NCBI GenBank assembly: GCA_017880265.1
Contig: JAFJTK010000095.1
Span: 1 to 21,822 of the forward strand
Reading direction: 5' to 3'
Length of the DNA: 21,822 bases
Source of the DNA: Candidatus Pelagibacter sp.
GTDB lineage: Bacteria; Pseudomonadota; Alphaproteobacteria; Pelagibacterales; Pelagibacteraceae
The position numbers and the translations under genes are program-made. The notes beneath the pieces were generated by a model. The model made no database searches, was not told the DNA's origin, and saw only the letters and a list, made by a program, of their open reading frames with translations. How positions within the stretch are numbered: the stretch's first letter is position 1; each line of letters opens with the position of its first letter. Positions 1 through 9,206 of the stretch are shown piece after piece.

Positions 1-405
1 TATTCAAAACTAGACTCTGATATTGCTTCTGGTTTAATGAGTATTAACGCTGTTAAAGGGGTAAACATTGGATCTGGGATGAACTCAGCACAATTAAGTG
101 GAGAACAAAACTCAGATGAAATTTCTCAAAAAGGTAAAAAGTTAAAATTTAACTCCAATAATGCTGGGGGAATCTTGGGTGGTATATCAAGTGGTCAAGA
201 AATTATTGCCTCGTTTGCTGTAAAACCTACTTCATCAATTTTAACCACTAGAAAAACAATTAATAAATTTGGAAAAAATACAACTATATCAGTTAAAGGA
301 AGACATGACCCATGTGTAGGGATAAGAGCTGTACCCGTAGGTGAGGCTATGATGAATTGTGTTTTATTGGATCATTACTTAATGCACAAAGCTCAGTGCA
401 GTTAA
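1..405 (+). CDS. aroC: Chorismate synthase, C-terminal part (5' end outside window)
   Basis: Last enzyme of the shikimate pathway; converts 5-enolpyruvylshikimate-3-phosphate to chorismate using reduced FMN, in the cytosol. The open frame runs in from base 1, so the N-terminal part lies outside the window; an internal ATG at 37 is a methionine within the conserved block, not the start. Visible family motifs are [11 protein letters not shown] (just after base 37), [14 protein letters not shown] and [12 protein letters not shown] near the C terminus. The stop is TAA at 403-405. It converges on dxs with only six bases between the stop codons and no terminator hairpin in the gap, so any termination signal must lie inside the dxs coding region. 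Identity is firm; only completeness is unknown. Confidence 0.96.
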   Translation, partial: YSKLDSDIASGLMSINAVKGVNIGSGMNSAQLSGEQNSDEISQKGKKLKFNSNNAGGILGGISSGQEIIASFAVKPTSSILTTRKTINKFGKNTTISVKGRHDPCVGIRAVPVGEAMMNCVLLDHYLMHKAQCS

Positions 406-411
406 TCCAAA

Positions 412-2325
412 TTAATTTTTTACTACTTTAATAGAGTCTTTTGTAAACAAGACATCTAAAATTTTCTTTGAAATTTGTGAGGCATTTAACCCTGCAATAT
501 CATACATTTTTTTGGGATTATCTTGTTCGATAAAAGTATCAGGCAACGTCATTGCTCTAAACTTTAACCCTTTATCAAATATTCCTTTTTCAGCTAATAA
601 ATTTTTAACATGAGAACCAAAACCACCTATCGATCCTTCTTCAATAGTTATCATTACCTCATGCTCTCTTGCACACTTCAAAATAAGCTCTTGATCTAAA
701 GGTTTAGCAAATCTTGCATCTATAATTGTTACTGACACACCTTTGTTCTTTAATTCTTCAGCTGCTGATTTACATTCCTCAAGTCTTGTTCCCAAACTTA
801 AAATACAAACTTGATTTCCTTGTTGAATTATTTTTCCTTTTCCAATTTCAATCTTTTCTTCGATTGAAGGTAAATCTAGGCCTACTCCTGTTCCTCTAGG
901 ATACCTAATTGCACATGGCTTATCGTTAATATCCACAGATGTATTAATCATTTTTACTAACTCAACCTCATCACTTGCAGCCATTACAATAAAATTAGGT
1001 AGGGTTGATAGATATGTAATATCAAATGAACCAGCATGTGTAGAACCATCTGCACCAACTAGACCTGCTCTATCTATTGCAAACCTTACGGGTAAACTTT
1101 GAATAGCTACATCATGTACAACTTGATCGTAAGCTCTTTGAAGAAAAGTGGAATAAATTGCAGCATAAGGTTTATAACCTTCTGTTGCTAGACCAGCCGC
1201 AAAAGTCACAGCATGTTGTTCTGCTATACCAACATCAAACATTCTTTTAGGAAATTCTTTTCCAAAAATATCCATACCTGTACCACCTGGCATTGCTGCT
1301 GTAATCCCCACAATTTTACTATCTTTTTGAGCATGCTTAACTAACGTATTGGCAAACACTTTTGTATAAGCTGGAAGATTGCTTCCACTTTTAACTTGTT
1401 CACCTGTCTTCACATTAAATTTTGAAACACCATGGTAATGGTCAGATGCTTTTTCTGCATACGAGTAGCCTTTTCCTTTTTGTGTTTTAATATGAATCAT
1501 GATTGGACCATCATGTTTAGAGTCCCTTGCATTTTTAAGAATTGGAACAAGACTAGTAAGATCGTGACCATCAATTGGGCCAGCGTAATAAAAACCTAAT
1601 GAGTTAAATAATGTTCCTCCCGTAACTGCTGACCTTAGAAAATCTTCAGCTTTACCCGCTTTTGCACTAAATCGTTTTGAAAACGAGGACATTATTAATT
1701 TAATGGTTTCCCTTAAACTAAAATAAATTTTTCCAGTAAATAACTTTGCAAGATAAGTTCTCATGGCACCTACTGGTTTTGCAATTGACATATCGTTATC
1801 ATTCAAAATAACAATCATTTTAGTTTTTGATGCTCCGGCATTATTCATTGCCTCATAAGCCATTCCAGCACTTATTGCTCCATCTCCAATTACAGCAACT
1901 ACATTGGATGATTTGTTTGCTAATTTATTTGCTTCTGCAATTCCTAATGCTGAAGATATAGAAGTTGAGCTATGAGCTGCACCAAAAGGATCATATTCAC
2001 TTTCAGACCTTTTTGTAAACCCTGACAAACCATTGCCTTGTCTTAAAGATCTAATCTTATTTTTTCTTCCAGTTAAAATTTTGTGGGGATAAGATTGATG
2101 TCCCACATCCCAAATCAATTTATCATTAGGAGTATCAAAAACATAATGAAGAGCAACCGTAAGCTCTACTACACCTAAACCTGCACCTAAATGTCCACCA
2201 GTTTCTGACACTGCATCGATCATTTCTTCCCTAACTTCATCAGAAACTTTTTGCAAATCATGTTCTGATAGTTTTCTCAAGTCAGATGGAAAATTTATAT
2301 CATTTAAAAATTTATAATTTTTCAT
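412..2325 (-). CDS. dxs: 1-deoxy-D-xylulose-5-phosphate synthase
   Basis: First step of the MEP isoprenoid pathway: thiamine-diphosphate-dependent condensation of pyruvate and glyceraldehyde-3-phosphate, cytosolic. The 637-residue length is normal for Dxs. The thiamine-diphosphate/Mg motif begins with GDGA at residues 147-150 and continues to NDND at 175-178. GGHLGAGLG (43-51) and HSSTS (118-122) line the active site. The transketolase-like second domain carries GIAEQHA with the likely catalytic Glu369, followed by [15 protein letters not shown]. The ATG overlaps the ispA stop by one base (TAATG), and there is no obvious Shine-Dalgarno, so translation is probably coupled to ispA. In many alphaproteobacteria tlyA follows dxs; here aroC in the opposite direction follows instead. 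Confidence 0.98.
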   Translation of the reverse strand: MKNYKFLNDINFPSDLRKLSEHDLQKVSDEVREEMIDAVSETGGHLGAGLGVVELTVALHYVFDTPNDKLIWDVGHQSYPHKILTGRKNKIRSLRQGNGLSGFTKRSESEYDPFGAAHSSTSISSALGIAEANKLANKSSNVVAVIGDGAISAGMAYEAMNNAGASKTKMIVILNDNDMSIAKPVGAMRTYLAKLFTGKIYFSLRETIKLIMSSFSKRFSAKAGKAEDFLRSAVTGGTLFNSLGFYYAGPIDGHDLTSLVPILKNARDSKHDGPIMIHIKTQKGKGYSYAEKASDHYHGVSKFNVKTGEQVKSGSNLPAYTKVFANTLVKHAQKDSKIVGITAAMPGGTGMDIFGKEFPKRMFDVGIAEQHAVTFAAGLATEGYKPYAAIYSTFLQRAYDQVVHDVAIQSLPVRFAIDRAGLVGADGSTHAGSFDITYLSTLPNFIVMAASDEVELVKMINTSVDINDKPCAIRYPRGTGVGLDLPSIEEKIEIGKGKIIQQGNQVCILSLGTRLEECKSAAEELKNKGVSVTIIDARFAKPLDQELILKCAREHEVMITIEEGSIGGFGSHVKNLLAEKGIFDKGLKFRAMTLPDTFIEQDNPKKMYDIAGLNASQISKKILDVLFTKDSIKVVKN

Positions 2326-3197
2326 TACTTGTCTCTGTGTAAAATATAATTCAATGTTTCTCTTATATTTTTAGAATTTTGACCGTATTGTTTTAAATTC
2401 TTATTTATTTTTAAGATAATTCTATCACAATATTTAACTGCATTAATATAACCTAGCAAACTTATTAATGTAGCTTTACCTTTTTTTTGGTCTTTTCCTG
2501 TTTTTTTCCCAGCTATTTTTGAACTACCTCTAAAATCAATTAAATCATCAGCGATTTGAAATAATAAACCTATTTCAGAGCCAATATTTTCAAAAAATTT
2601 AATTTCCTTACTATTTTTTCTCTTAATTATTGCAGGTGCAGCACTACAAAAACTAAATAATTTTCCTGTTTTTTTTATTTCCATTTCTATAATCTTATTT
2701 TGAGATATTCTTTTTTTTTCATAACTAAGATCTAAGTACTGACCACCGGCTATCCCTAGATGACCCGAACATTCAGATAATTTTTTAATTAAATCAATTT
2801 TAATTTTTTCACTTATTTTCAAAGAAGGACTTGCTAAAATTTCAAATGCCATTGTAAGCAATGAATTTCCAGCAAGGACCGCTGTGGATTCTCCAAACTT
2901 AATGTGTGTAGATGGCTTTCCTCTTCTAATTTTATCATTATCCATGCATGGTAAATCATCATGAATAAGAGAATAAGCATGAATACATTCTACGGCAGCC
3001 CCAATAGAAATTAATGTTCTATAATCTATTGATAGTAGTGAGCCAATATCCACTAATATTTTAGATCGAATTTTTTTTCCACCAGGAAATAAACCATACC
3101 TCATAGCAGGAATTAATTTAGAATTGTTTTGTCTTTTGATAAATTTATTCAAAAAAAAGTTTGTGTCTTTAGCAATTCTATCAAGTTCATTTTTCAT
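2325..3197 (-). CDS. ispA: Short-chain trans-polyprenyl diphosphate synthase (farnesyl diphosphate synthase type)
   Basis: Cytosolic prenyl transferase that adds isopentenyl diphosphate to allylic primers to make farnesyl (possibly geranylgeranyl) diphosphate. The protein has 290 residues. The first aspartate-rich motif is DDLPCMD (80-86), preceded by HAYSLIH as in E. coli IspA, which favours a farnesyl product. The second is DDLID (217-221). GGKKIR (39-44) is the diphosphate-binding segment. The start ATG overlaps the xseB stop by four bases (ATGA) and the stop overlaps the dxs start, giving the familiar xseB-ispA-dxs operon. Chain length cannot be settled from sequence alone. Lysine and asparagine content is very high, as in its neighbours. 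Confidence 0.95.
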   Translation of the reverse strand: MKNELDRIAKDTNFFLNKFIKRQNNSKLIPAMRYGLFPGGKKIRSKILVDIGSLLSIDYRTLISIGAAVECIHAYSLIHDDLPCMDNDKIRRGKPSTHIKFGESTAVLAGNSLLTMAFEILASPSLKISEKIKIDLIKKLSECSGHLGIAGGQYLDLSYEKKRISQNKIIEMEIKKTGKLFSFCSAAPAIIKRKNSKEIKFFENIGSEIGLLFQIADDLIDFRGSSKIAGKKTGKDQKKGKATLISLLGYINAVKYCDRIILKINKNLKQYGQNSKNIRETLNYILHRDK

Positions 3198-3430
3198 TTT
3201 TTTTTAATAATCTCTTTAACTTTTTTATTAGTTTCTTCACCTATAGATCTAAAGCTTTTATTAAATTTTTTTTCAATAATATTGTTTAACTTCAATAATT
3301 TTTGATAACTTTCTACAGAATTATTTAGATCTTTTTCATTTTCTAAAGACTCTATTATTTGATTTGCTTGATCTGTTAGATCTTCTAGAGTGCTTTCATT
3401 ATTATCAGGTAGTAAATTTTTATCTTTCAT
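3194..3430 (-). CDS. xseB: Exodeoxyribonuclease VII small subunit
   Basis: Small subunit of exonuclease VII, which degrades single-stranded DNA together with XseA. The 78 residues match the usual length of about 80. The core (about residues 15-60) shows the family pattern LEDLTDQANQIIESLENE followed by a predicted second helix around SYQKLLKLNNIIEKKF; the tail is lysine-rich. It is first in the operon with ispA and dxs, overlapping ispA by four bases. This position upstream of ispA is typical of proteobacteria and supports a call that sequence alone would leave moderate. The partner xseA is not in the window. The start lies only 20 bases from the divergent tsaC start. Confidence 0.88.
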   Translation of the reverse strand: MKDKNLLPDNNESTLEDLTDQANQIIESLENEKDLNNSVESYQKLLKLNNIIEKKFNKSFRSIGEETNKKVKEIIKKK

Positions 3431-3450
3431 ATAATAATAATTATTAATAC

Positions 3451-4383
3451 ATGAAATCTATTCAATCAAATATCAAAAAAGCTAAAAAATATTTAGATAA
3501 AAATCATTGTATAGCTGTTCCCACCGAAACGGTATATGGATTAGCTGGTAATGCTTATTCAGATCAGTCTGCTAAAAAAATTTTCAAGTTGAAAAAAAGA
3601 CCCTTGAACAATCCTTTGATTGTTCATTATTATGATATTAATAAACTAAAGAATGATTGTGTTATTAATGATAACTTTATCAAATTACATAATAAGTTTT
3701 CTCCTGGCCCAATTACCTTCATCTTGAAATTAAAAAAAGGTTCTAAAATTTCTAAATTTGTAACTAATAAACAAAAAAGTCTTGCTGTTCGTTTTCCTAA
3801 ACATCCTTTGTTTAGAAAACTACTTAAAAGTTTAAATTATCCATTGGCTGCTCCCAGTGCAAATATGTCAACTAGATTAAGCTCAGTTAAAGCTTCTGAT
3901 GTGATTGAAGAGTTTGGGTCAAAAATTAAATATGTATTAGATGGAGGAAAATGCAAGATAGGATTGGAGTCTACAATTGTTAGTCTTTTAGATAAACCAA
4001 CAGTACTTAGGTATGGAGGATTAGATATTTCAAAAATAAAAGATGTATTAAATAAAAAAGTTTTAGTTAAAACTACTTCAAAAAAAAAAATTGCACCTGG
4101 ACAATTTCCTCTACATTACTCTCCTGGTATCCCATTAAGAATAAATGCCACAAAACCTAAAAAAGATGAAGCTTTTGTATTAATAAAAAAGAGAAAAACT
4201 AAATTTAAAAATTACTACTATTTAAGTAAAAAAAATGATCTTCAACAATCTGCTAAAAATCTATACACAATTTTAAGAAAAATTAAAAAAGATGGTTATA
4301 AAATGATTGCAGTTGAAAAAATTCAAAACAAAGGTATTGGCAGAACAATAAATGACAGATTAACCAGGGCCTCAAAATATTAA
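3451..4383 (+). CDS. tsaC: L-threonylcarbamoyladenylate synthase, Sua5 type (YrdC plus Sua5 domains)
   Basis: Makes threonylcarbamoyl-AMP from threonine, bicarbonate and ATP, the first step of t6A37 modification of ANN-decoding tRNAs; cytosolic. The 310 residues give the long Sua5 architecture. The YrdC catalytic domain spans about residues 5-200, with PTETVYGLA (24-32), KKRP (48-51) and PSAN (135-138). The linker motif PGQFPLHYSP (216-225) leads into a C-terminal Sua5 domain. An A11 run at 4080-4090 encodes the lysines just before the linker. The stop TAA abuts the ATG of the ABC ATPase with no gap. The function of that neighbour is unrelated, so co-transcription probably reflects compaction. 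Confidence 0.94.
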   Translation: MKSIQSNIKKAKKYLDKNHCIAVPTETVYGLAGNAYSDQSAKKIFKLKKRPLNNPLIVHYYDINKLKNDCVINDNFIKLHNKFSPGPITFILKLKKGSKISKFVTNKQKSLAVRFPKHPLFRKLLKSLNYPLAAPSANMSTRLSSVKASDVIEEFGSKIKYVLDGGKCKIGLESTIVSLLDKPTVLRYGGLDISKIKDVLNKKVLVKTTSKKKIAPGQFPLHYSPGIPLRINATKPKKDEAFVLIKKRKTKFKNYYYLSKKNDLQQSAKNLYTILRKIKKDGYKMIAVEKIQNKGIGRTINDRLTRASKY

Positions 4384-5121
4384 ATGACTAATTCAATTGA
4401 AGTAATTAATTTATCTAAAAGTTATAAATCAAAACAAGCTGTAGATAATATTAACTTTAAAATTAATGAAAATGAAATAGTTGGTCTCTTAGGACCAAAT
4501 GGATGTGGAAAAACAACTACAATTGGAATGATGCTTGGATTATTAAAGCCAACTAGTGGACAAGTTTTAATTAATGGAATGGATATTGAAAAAAACAAAA
4601 TTTCTCTTCTTCATAAAATGAATTTTATTTCTCCATACATAGAATTACCAAAAAAACTTACTGTAAGGCAAAATTTAGTAGTCTATGGAAAATTATATAA
4701 TGTGAATAATCTTAACGATCAAATTGACTACTTATCCAATAAGTTAAGATTAAATACACTGTTAGACAATATTACGGGAGAACTTTCTTCTGGACAAAAA
4801 AATAGAGTAAGTTTAGCAAAAGCATTAATTAATAATCCTACGGTACTTTTGCTTGATGAACCTACTGCATCTTTGGATCCTGAGACCGGAGATTTTGTTA
4901 GAACTTTTTTAGAAAATTATAAGAAAGAAAATAAAATATCAGTATTACTTGCCTCACATAATATGGATGAGGTTAAGAGATTGTGTAACACAGTTTTGAT
5001 GATGAAAGGTGGCATAATTGTAGATAGAGGTACCCCTGATCATTTAATTACAAAACATGGAAGAAAAAATTTAGAGGAAGTTTTTTTAGAACTTGTGAGA
5101 GATAAAAATGAATTTAACTAG
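4384..5121 (+). CDS. ABC-2 type transporter, ATP-binding protein
   Basis: ATPase subunit of an ABC exporter, working at the inner face of the cytoplasmic membrane with the permease encoded next. The 245 residues include Walker A GPNGCGKT (37-44), signature LSSGQ (134-138), Walker B VLLLDEP (154-160), D-loop SLD and switch histidine His192. In the usual Q-loop region the sequence reads NFISPYIELP, with no glutamine at the expected point; close relatives of this exporter group may share this, so I do not read it as inactivation. The C-terminal NLEEVFLELVR segment is typical of drug or polysaccharide ABC-2 ATPases. The start follows the tsaC stop directly (TAAATG). The substrate cannot be told from sequence. 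Confidence 0.93.
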   Translation: MTNSIEVINLSKSYKSKQAVDNINFKINENEIVGLLGPNGCGKTTTIGMMLGLLKPTSGQVLINGMDIEKNKISLLHKMNFISPYIELPKKLTVRQNLVVYGKLYNVNNLNDQIDYLSNKLRLNTLLDNITGELSSGQKNRVSLAKALINNPTVLLLDEPTASLDPETGDFVRTFLENYKKENKISVLLASHNMDEVKRLCNTVLMMKGGIIVDRGTPDHLITKHGRKNLEEVFLELVRDKNEFN

Positions 5122-5899
5122 AATTTATGGTCTTTTTTTAAGACACTTTTATTTGATTACAAGATCATTTCCTAGAATTTTAGATTTGATTTATTGGCCA
5201 TCTATTCAAATTACATTATGGGGTTTTATTTCAAATTTTTTTGCTGACCACAGCACCTATTATAATGGAGCTGTTGGTGTAATACTTTCTTGTGCAATTC
5301 TGTACGATTTCTTATTTAGAACTAGCATTGGATTTAATATGTTATTTTTAGAGGAAATTTGGAGCAGAAATTTTACCAACTTATTTATTGCTCCAATGAA
5401 AATCAGTGAAATTATTGTATCACTTGTTTTTACTGCTTTAATTAGAGCTTTAATCGGTTTGGTTCCAGCAATATTATTAACCTCCCCTCTGTTTGGAATT
5501 TCTTTATTAGATTTAGGCATACCTCTAGCATTTCTTTTTTTAAGTTTATATATTTTTGGAATTACCCTTGGTTTATTTGTTTCTGCGGGATTGCTGAGAT
5601 TTGGTCCATCTTTTGAAAATATTGCGTGGTCGACCATGTTCTTGCTGGCACCGTTTGGATGTATTTATTACCCAGTTGAAACTTTACCAGGGATTTTTCA
5701 ATTGATAGCTTATGCTCTTCCATTGGTTTATATTTTTGAAGAAACAAGAAATATTTTAGTTAATCAATCTGTTAATTATGAGAATATCATTCAGGCTCTT
5801 TATTTAAACTGTGCTTATCTAATTGCTGCAGTATCAGTATTTTACTACTCTTTTGATAAAGCTAGAGAGAAAGGAACTTTAATAAATATAGGCGAATAA
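5108..5899 (+). CDS. ABC-2 type transporter, permease protein
   Basis: Membrane partner of the preceding ATPase; the reading frames overlap by 14 bases. The 263 residues show about six hydrophobic segments (near residues 25-45, 52-75, 95-128, 136-160, 170-195 and 225-250) and an amphipathic N terminus (residues 1-20), the layout of ABC-2 permeases of the NodJ/drug-export type. No periplasmic solute-binding protein is encoded nearby, consistent with export. The substrate is unknown. The TAA stop (5897-5899) lies two bases from the 3' end of the convergent tRNA-Arg, and there is no terminator between them. Confidence 0.9.
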   Translation: MNLTRIYGLFLRHFYLITRSFPRILDLIYWPSIQITLWGFISNFFADHSTYYNGAVGVILSCAILYDFLFRTSIGFNMLFLEEIWSRNFTNLFIAPMKISEIIVSLVFTALIRALIGLVPAILLTSPLFGISLLDLGIPLAFLFLSLYIFGITLGLFVSAGLLRFGPSFENIAWSTMFLLAPFGCIYYPVETLPGIFQLIAYALPLVYIFEETRNILVNQSVNYENIIQALYLNCAYLIAAVSVFYYSFDKAREKGTLINIGE

Positions 5900-5901
5900 A
5901 T

Positions 5902-5978
5902 TGGCGCGCCTGCTAGGAGTCGAACCCAGAACCTCCTGATCCGAAGTCAGGCGCTCTATCCAGTTGAGCTACAAGCGC
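5902..5978 (-). tRNA. tRNA-Arg (anticodon UCG), CCA encoded
   Basis: Read on the minus strand the sequence folds into a full cloverleaf. The acceptor stem GCGCTTG pairs with CAGGCGC (one U-G pair), the D stem is GCTC/GAGC, the anticodon stem is CCTGA/TCAGG with loop CTTCGGA, the variable loop has five bases, and the T arm is CTGGG-TTCGACT-CCTAG. The loop places anticodon UCG, which reads CGA/CGG arginine codons. A20 and C35, known arginine identity positions, are present. The discriminator base is G and the CCA end is encoded (5902-5904). The gene lies between two plus-strand genes and runs opposite to both, so it must have its own promoter. Confidence 0.96.
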
Positions 5979-5989
5979 ATATAGTATTA

Positions 5990-6018
5990 ATATTACATTT
6001 TATGGAAAAAAACATTAA
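5990..6018 (-). promoter_or_regulatory. Candidate promoter of tRNA-Arg, overlapping the rluD start
   Basis: On the minus strand a -35-like TTAATG (6018-6013) and a -10-like TAATAT (5995-5990) are 17 bases apart, placing a start site about 5 bases before the mature tRNA 5' end. The -35 match is weak (3 of 6). Because rluD starts at 6002 on the other strand, any promoter of this isolated tRNA must overlap rluD's first codons; that follows from the layout, whereas the exact boxes are a guess. Confidence 0.3.
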
Positions 6019-6979
6019 TTTTATAGTTGAAGAAAATGAAAATAATCTAAGAGTTGATGTTTTAATCAACAAAAGAGAAGAGCTGATTAGCCGAACTAGA
6101 ATTAAAAATTTAATTCTTAAAGAAAAACTAAAATTAAATGATGAAATTATTAAAAATCCCTCAAAAAAAGTTTTAACTGGTGACAAATTAAGTCTCAATA
6201 TACCAGAGCCTCAGGAAGCTTCGTTAAAACCCTATGATTTTAAACTAGATATAGTTCATGAAGATAATGATCTCTTAGTAATTAACAAACCAGCTGGAAT
6301 TATTATGCACCCAGGTGCTGGAAACTATGACAAAACAATTGTCAATGCTTTGATGCATTATGATAAAAATTCACTTTCAACTATTGGAGATGAACTTAGG
6401 CCTGGGATTGTCCACAGAATTGATAAAAATACCTCAGGTTTAATTGTAATTGCAAAAAATAATGAAACACATGAAAACTTATCAAAACAATTTAGCGATC
6501 ATACAATCACAAGAATTTATCAGCTTTTAATTTGGGGTAAACTAAGACCTTCTACAGGTAGAATTGATACCTTCATAACTCGAAGCTCCAAGAACAGACA
6601 GTTGATGGAAGTTAGTCGATCTAAAGGTAAGCAAGCAATTACAAATTATAAGACTATCGAAATTTTTGAAAACGATAAAACTCCAACATTAAGTCTAGTT
6701 GAGTGTAAATTAGAAACAGGAAGAACTCATCAAATTCGTGTTCATATGACTTATATGGGAAATAGTATTGTTGGAGATGATAAATATAAAAAGAAATACA
6801 AAAAGTTAAAAAATATTGATTTTGGAATAGAAAGCTCAATTTCAAAACTAGATAGACAATTTTTGCATGCAAAAACTCTAGGTTTTATTCATCCTAAAAC
6901 TAATGAAGAAATGATTTTTTCCTCAATTTTGCCACAAGAACTTAATAATTTATTAAAAATGCTTAGAAATACTGGCTAA
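6002..6979 (+). CDS. rluD: RluA-family 23S rRNA pseudouridine synthase (RluD type)
   Basis: Isomerises uridines to pseudouridine in large-subunit rRNA (RluD acts on helix 69 in E. coli). The 325 residues include an N-terminal S4 RNA-binding domain (about 15-70) and an RluA catalytic domain with NKPAG (95-99), HRIDKNTSG holding the likely catalytic Asp141, and GRTHQIRVH (240-248). RluA, C and D paralogues are hard to separate by eye. The RluD call rests on the S4 domain and on the neighbour rpoH, a pairing common in alphaproteobacteria. The start lies 23 bases from the tRNA 5' end with no clear Shine-Dalgarno. Confidence 0.9.
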   Translation: MEKNINFIVEENENNLRVDVLINKREELISRTRIKNLILKEKLKLNDEIIKNPSKKVLTGDKLSLNIPEPQEASLKPYDFKLDIVHEDNDLLVINKPAGIIMHPGAGNYDKTIVNALMHYDKNSLSTIGDELRPGIVHRIDKNTSGLIVIAKNNETHENLSKQFSDHTITRIYQLLIWGKLRPSTGRIDTFITRSSKNRQLMEVSRSKGKQAITNYKTIEIFENDKTPTLSLVECKLETGRTHQIRVHMTYMGNSIVGDDKYKKKYKKLKNIDFGIESSISKLDRQFLHAKTLGFIHPKTNEEMIFSSILPQELNNLLKMLRNTG

Positions 6980-7023
6980 TAAATCATTGAAAATCTAATA
7001 TAGTTAATTAAATAAACACAACC

Positions 7024-7917
7024 ATGAACGCAACTTTTAATAGCAATGTTCCAGCTCTTTCAAATGAAGGAGGTCTTTCCGCATATTTAGAACAAATAAA
7101 AAAATTTCCGATGTTAGCGGCAGAAGAAGAATACATGTTAGCAAAAAATTGGAAAACTACTGGAAATATCAAAGCTGCTGAAAAACTAGTGACCAGCCAT
7201 TTGAGACTAGTTGCTAAAATCGCAATGGGCTACAAAGGATATGGGCTTCCTGTAAATGAAATGATTTCCGAAGGTAATGTTGGACTTATGCAAGCAGTCA
7301 AAAAATTTGAACCTGAAAAAGGTTTTAGGTTAGCAACTTATGCTATGTGGTGGATCAAAGCATCTATTCAAGAATATATACTAAGATCTTGGAGCTTAGT
7401 TAAAATAGGAACTACTACAGCCCAAAAGAAATTATTCTTTAATCTTAAAAAAATAAAAAATCAAATTGCCCCTCAAACTGAAGGTGATTTAAGAGACGAA
7501 CACGTAAATGAAATAGCTAATAAATTAGATGTAAGTAAGGATGAAGTTGTTTCAATGAATAGAAGGCTTTCTGGTAAAGAGTTTTCATTAAACGCTCAAG
7601 TAGGAGAAGATGGAGATGAATGGCAAGATTGGTTGGTTGATAAAGAGCTAGATCATGATTTAAAGTTTGCCCATCAAGAAGAAATGGAACAAAGAAAAGA
7701 TCTATTAAAAAATTCAATCAAGGTCTTAAATGAAAGAGAAAAAGAAATTTTATACTCTAGAAGACTTAATGATAATCCAACAACTTTAGAAGATTTAAGT
7801 AAAAAACATAAAATTAGTAGAGAAAGAGTTAGACAAATAGAAAATAAAGCGTTTGAGAAATTGCAAAAGCAAATGTTACTAATGGCAAAATCTAAAAATC
7901 TGCTACCAGCAAATTAA
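7024..7917 (+). CDS. rpoH: RNA polymerase sigma factor RpoH (sigma-32)
   Basis: Heat-shock sigma factor directing RNA polymerase to chaperone and protease promoters. The 297 residues show region 1.2/2.1 (about 15-60), region 2.4 around [19 protein letters not shown] (101-119), the RpoH box QKKLFFNLK (134-142) that separates RpoH from RpoD and RpoS, and region 4.2 with the helix-turn-helix [17 protein letters not shown] near the C terminus. It follows rluD by 44 bases. Its stop codon shares bases with that of convergent purA. I saw no convincing promoter in the 44-base gap and no start-site hairpin that would indicate an RNA thermometer. Its protease target partner FtsH is encoded in this same window. 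Confidence 0.97.
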   Translation: MNATFNSNVPALSNEGGLSAYLEQIKKFPMLAAEEEYMLAKNWKTTGNIKAAEKLVTSHLRLVAKIAMGYKGYGLPVNEMISEGNVGLMQAVKKFEPEKGFRLATYAMWWIKASIQEYILRSWSLVKIGTTTAQKKLFFNLKKIKNQIAPQTEGDLRDEHVNEIANKLDVSKDEVVSMNRRLSGKEFSLNAQVGEDGDEWQDWLVDKELDHDLKFAHQEEMEQRKDLLKNSIKVLNEREKEILYSRRLNDNPTTLEDLSKKHKISRERVRQIENKAFEKLQKQMLLMAKSKNLLPAN

Positions 7918-9206
7918 ATATCAAAAGGATTTTCAACTAAAATAGTATCGTCTCTTTCAGGGCTAGTTGACACACTCGAAACTTTAGCACCTATAAACTC
8001 TTCCACTGCATAAATATATTTTTTTGCATTTTCAGGTAAAGCATCCATATCTTTAATTCCATTTGTTGATGTTTTCCATCCAGGAAAGATTTTATAAATT
8101 GGTTTGATTTTTAATTGATCTTCAACTGCTGCAGGTAAATAATCAATTTTTTTTCCATCAAGTTCATACTCAATACACATTTTTATTTCATCGAGTTCAT
8201 CAAGAACATCAAGTTTAGTAAGTGCAATGCCATCAATACCAGAAATTTTTATCGTTTGTCTTACCAAAACACCATCAAACCAGCCACATCTTCTTTTTCT
8301 GCTAGTTACAGTGCCAAATTCTTTTCCACGCGTACCTAATAATTCTCCAACATCATCAGTTAATTCAGTTGGAAAAGGACCTTCTCCAACTCTAGTTGTG
8401 TAGGCTTTTGTAATTCCCAAAACATAATTAATTGAATTCGGACCACATCCTGTTCCTGTAGCAGCACTTGATGCAACTGTGTTAGAAGATGTTACATAGG
8501 GATAAGTACCATGATCCACATCTAATAATATTCCTTGAGCACCTTCAAATAAAATTTTCTTTTTTTGTTTTTTAAACTCATCAATTTTTAGCCAAACTGG
8601 CTGAGAAAACTTTAATATTTGTGGTGCAATTTTTAATAAGTCTGATTTTAACTGTTCTTTTTCAAAAATTTTTTTTCCAAGTCCTTTTCTTATTGCATTA
8701 TGATGAACTAGAACAGATTCTAATCTTTGATCTAAATTTTTTTCAGATCTAAGATCCATTACTCTTATAGATCTTCTGCCGACTTTATCCTCATAGGCAG
8801 GACCAATTCCTCTTCTAGTCGTTCCAATTTTACCTTTACCTGCAGCATCTTCTCTAATTTCATCCATCTCTCTATGAAATGGTAAAATTAAGTTTGCTGC
8901 CTCAGAAATAATAAAATTATTGACGTTTACATCCACACCTTTTGATTTTATCTCTTCAATCTCCTCTAGTAATGCCCATGGGTCGACTACAACTCCATTT
9001 CCAATAATTGAGATTTTATTTTTTCTTACAATTCCAGATGGCAATAGTCTTAACTTATAAGTCACACCATCAATTACGAGTGTATGTCCCGCGTTATGAC
9101 CTCCCTGAAATCTAATTACTACATCAGCTTGCTCTGAAAGCCAGTCTACAATTTTACCCTTTCCTTCATCTCCCCACTGAGATCCAACTACAACTATATT
9201 TTTCAT
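7914..9206 (-). CDS. purA: Adenylosuccinate synthetase
   Basis: Converts IMP, aspartate and GTP to adenylosuccinate, the committed step to AMP; cytosolic. The 430 residues are normal length. The N-terminal phosphate loop is WGDEGKGK (11-18) with catalytic Asp13; GHNAGHT follows with His41. Further matches are the IMP-binding segment [15 protein letters not shown] and RRCGWFDG. The ATG overlaps the thiD stop by one base (TAATG), suggesting coupling. It ends the long minus-strand string of genes; its TAA overlaps that of rpoH (shared TTAA at 7914-7917), so no terminator can fit between them. Confidence 0.98.
   Translation of the reverse strand: MKNIVVVGSQWGDEGKGKIVDWLSEQADVVIRFQGGHNAGHTLVIDGVTYKLRLLPSGIVRKNKISIIGNGVVVDPWALLEEIEEIKSKGVDVNVNNFIISEAANLILPFHREMDEIREDAAGKGKIGTTRRGIGPAYEDKVGRRSIRVMDLRSEKNLDQRLESVLVHHNAIRKGLGKKIFEKEQLKSDLLKIAPQILKFSQPVWLKIDEFKKQKKKILFEGAQGILLDVDHGTYPYVTSSNTVASSAATGTGCGPNSINYVLGITKAYTTRVGEGPFPTELTDDVGELLGTRGKEFGTVTSRKRRCGWFDGVLVRQTIKISGIDGIALTKLDVLDELDEIKMCIEYELDGKKIDYLPAAVEDQLKIKPIYKIFPGWKTSTNGIKDMDALPENAKKYIYAVEEFIGAKVSSVSTSPERDDTILVENPFDI

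Noticed and set aside
5260..5747. Minus-strand open frames opposite the ABC permease
   Set aside because: They overlap a well-supported membrane protein gene, show no family motif and have no operon partner; treated as shadows.
6985..7014. Possible rpoH promoter TTGAAA(16)TAAATA in the rluD-rpoH gap
   Set aside because: The -10 match is poor and the implied start site falls almost on the ATG; such matches are frequent in AT-rich DNA.
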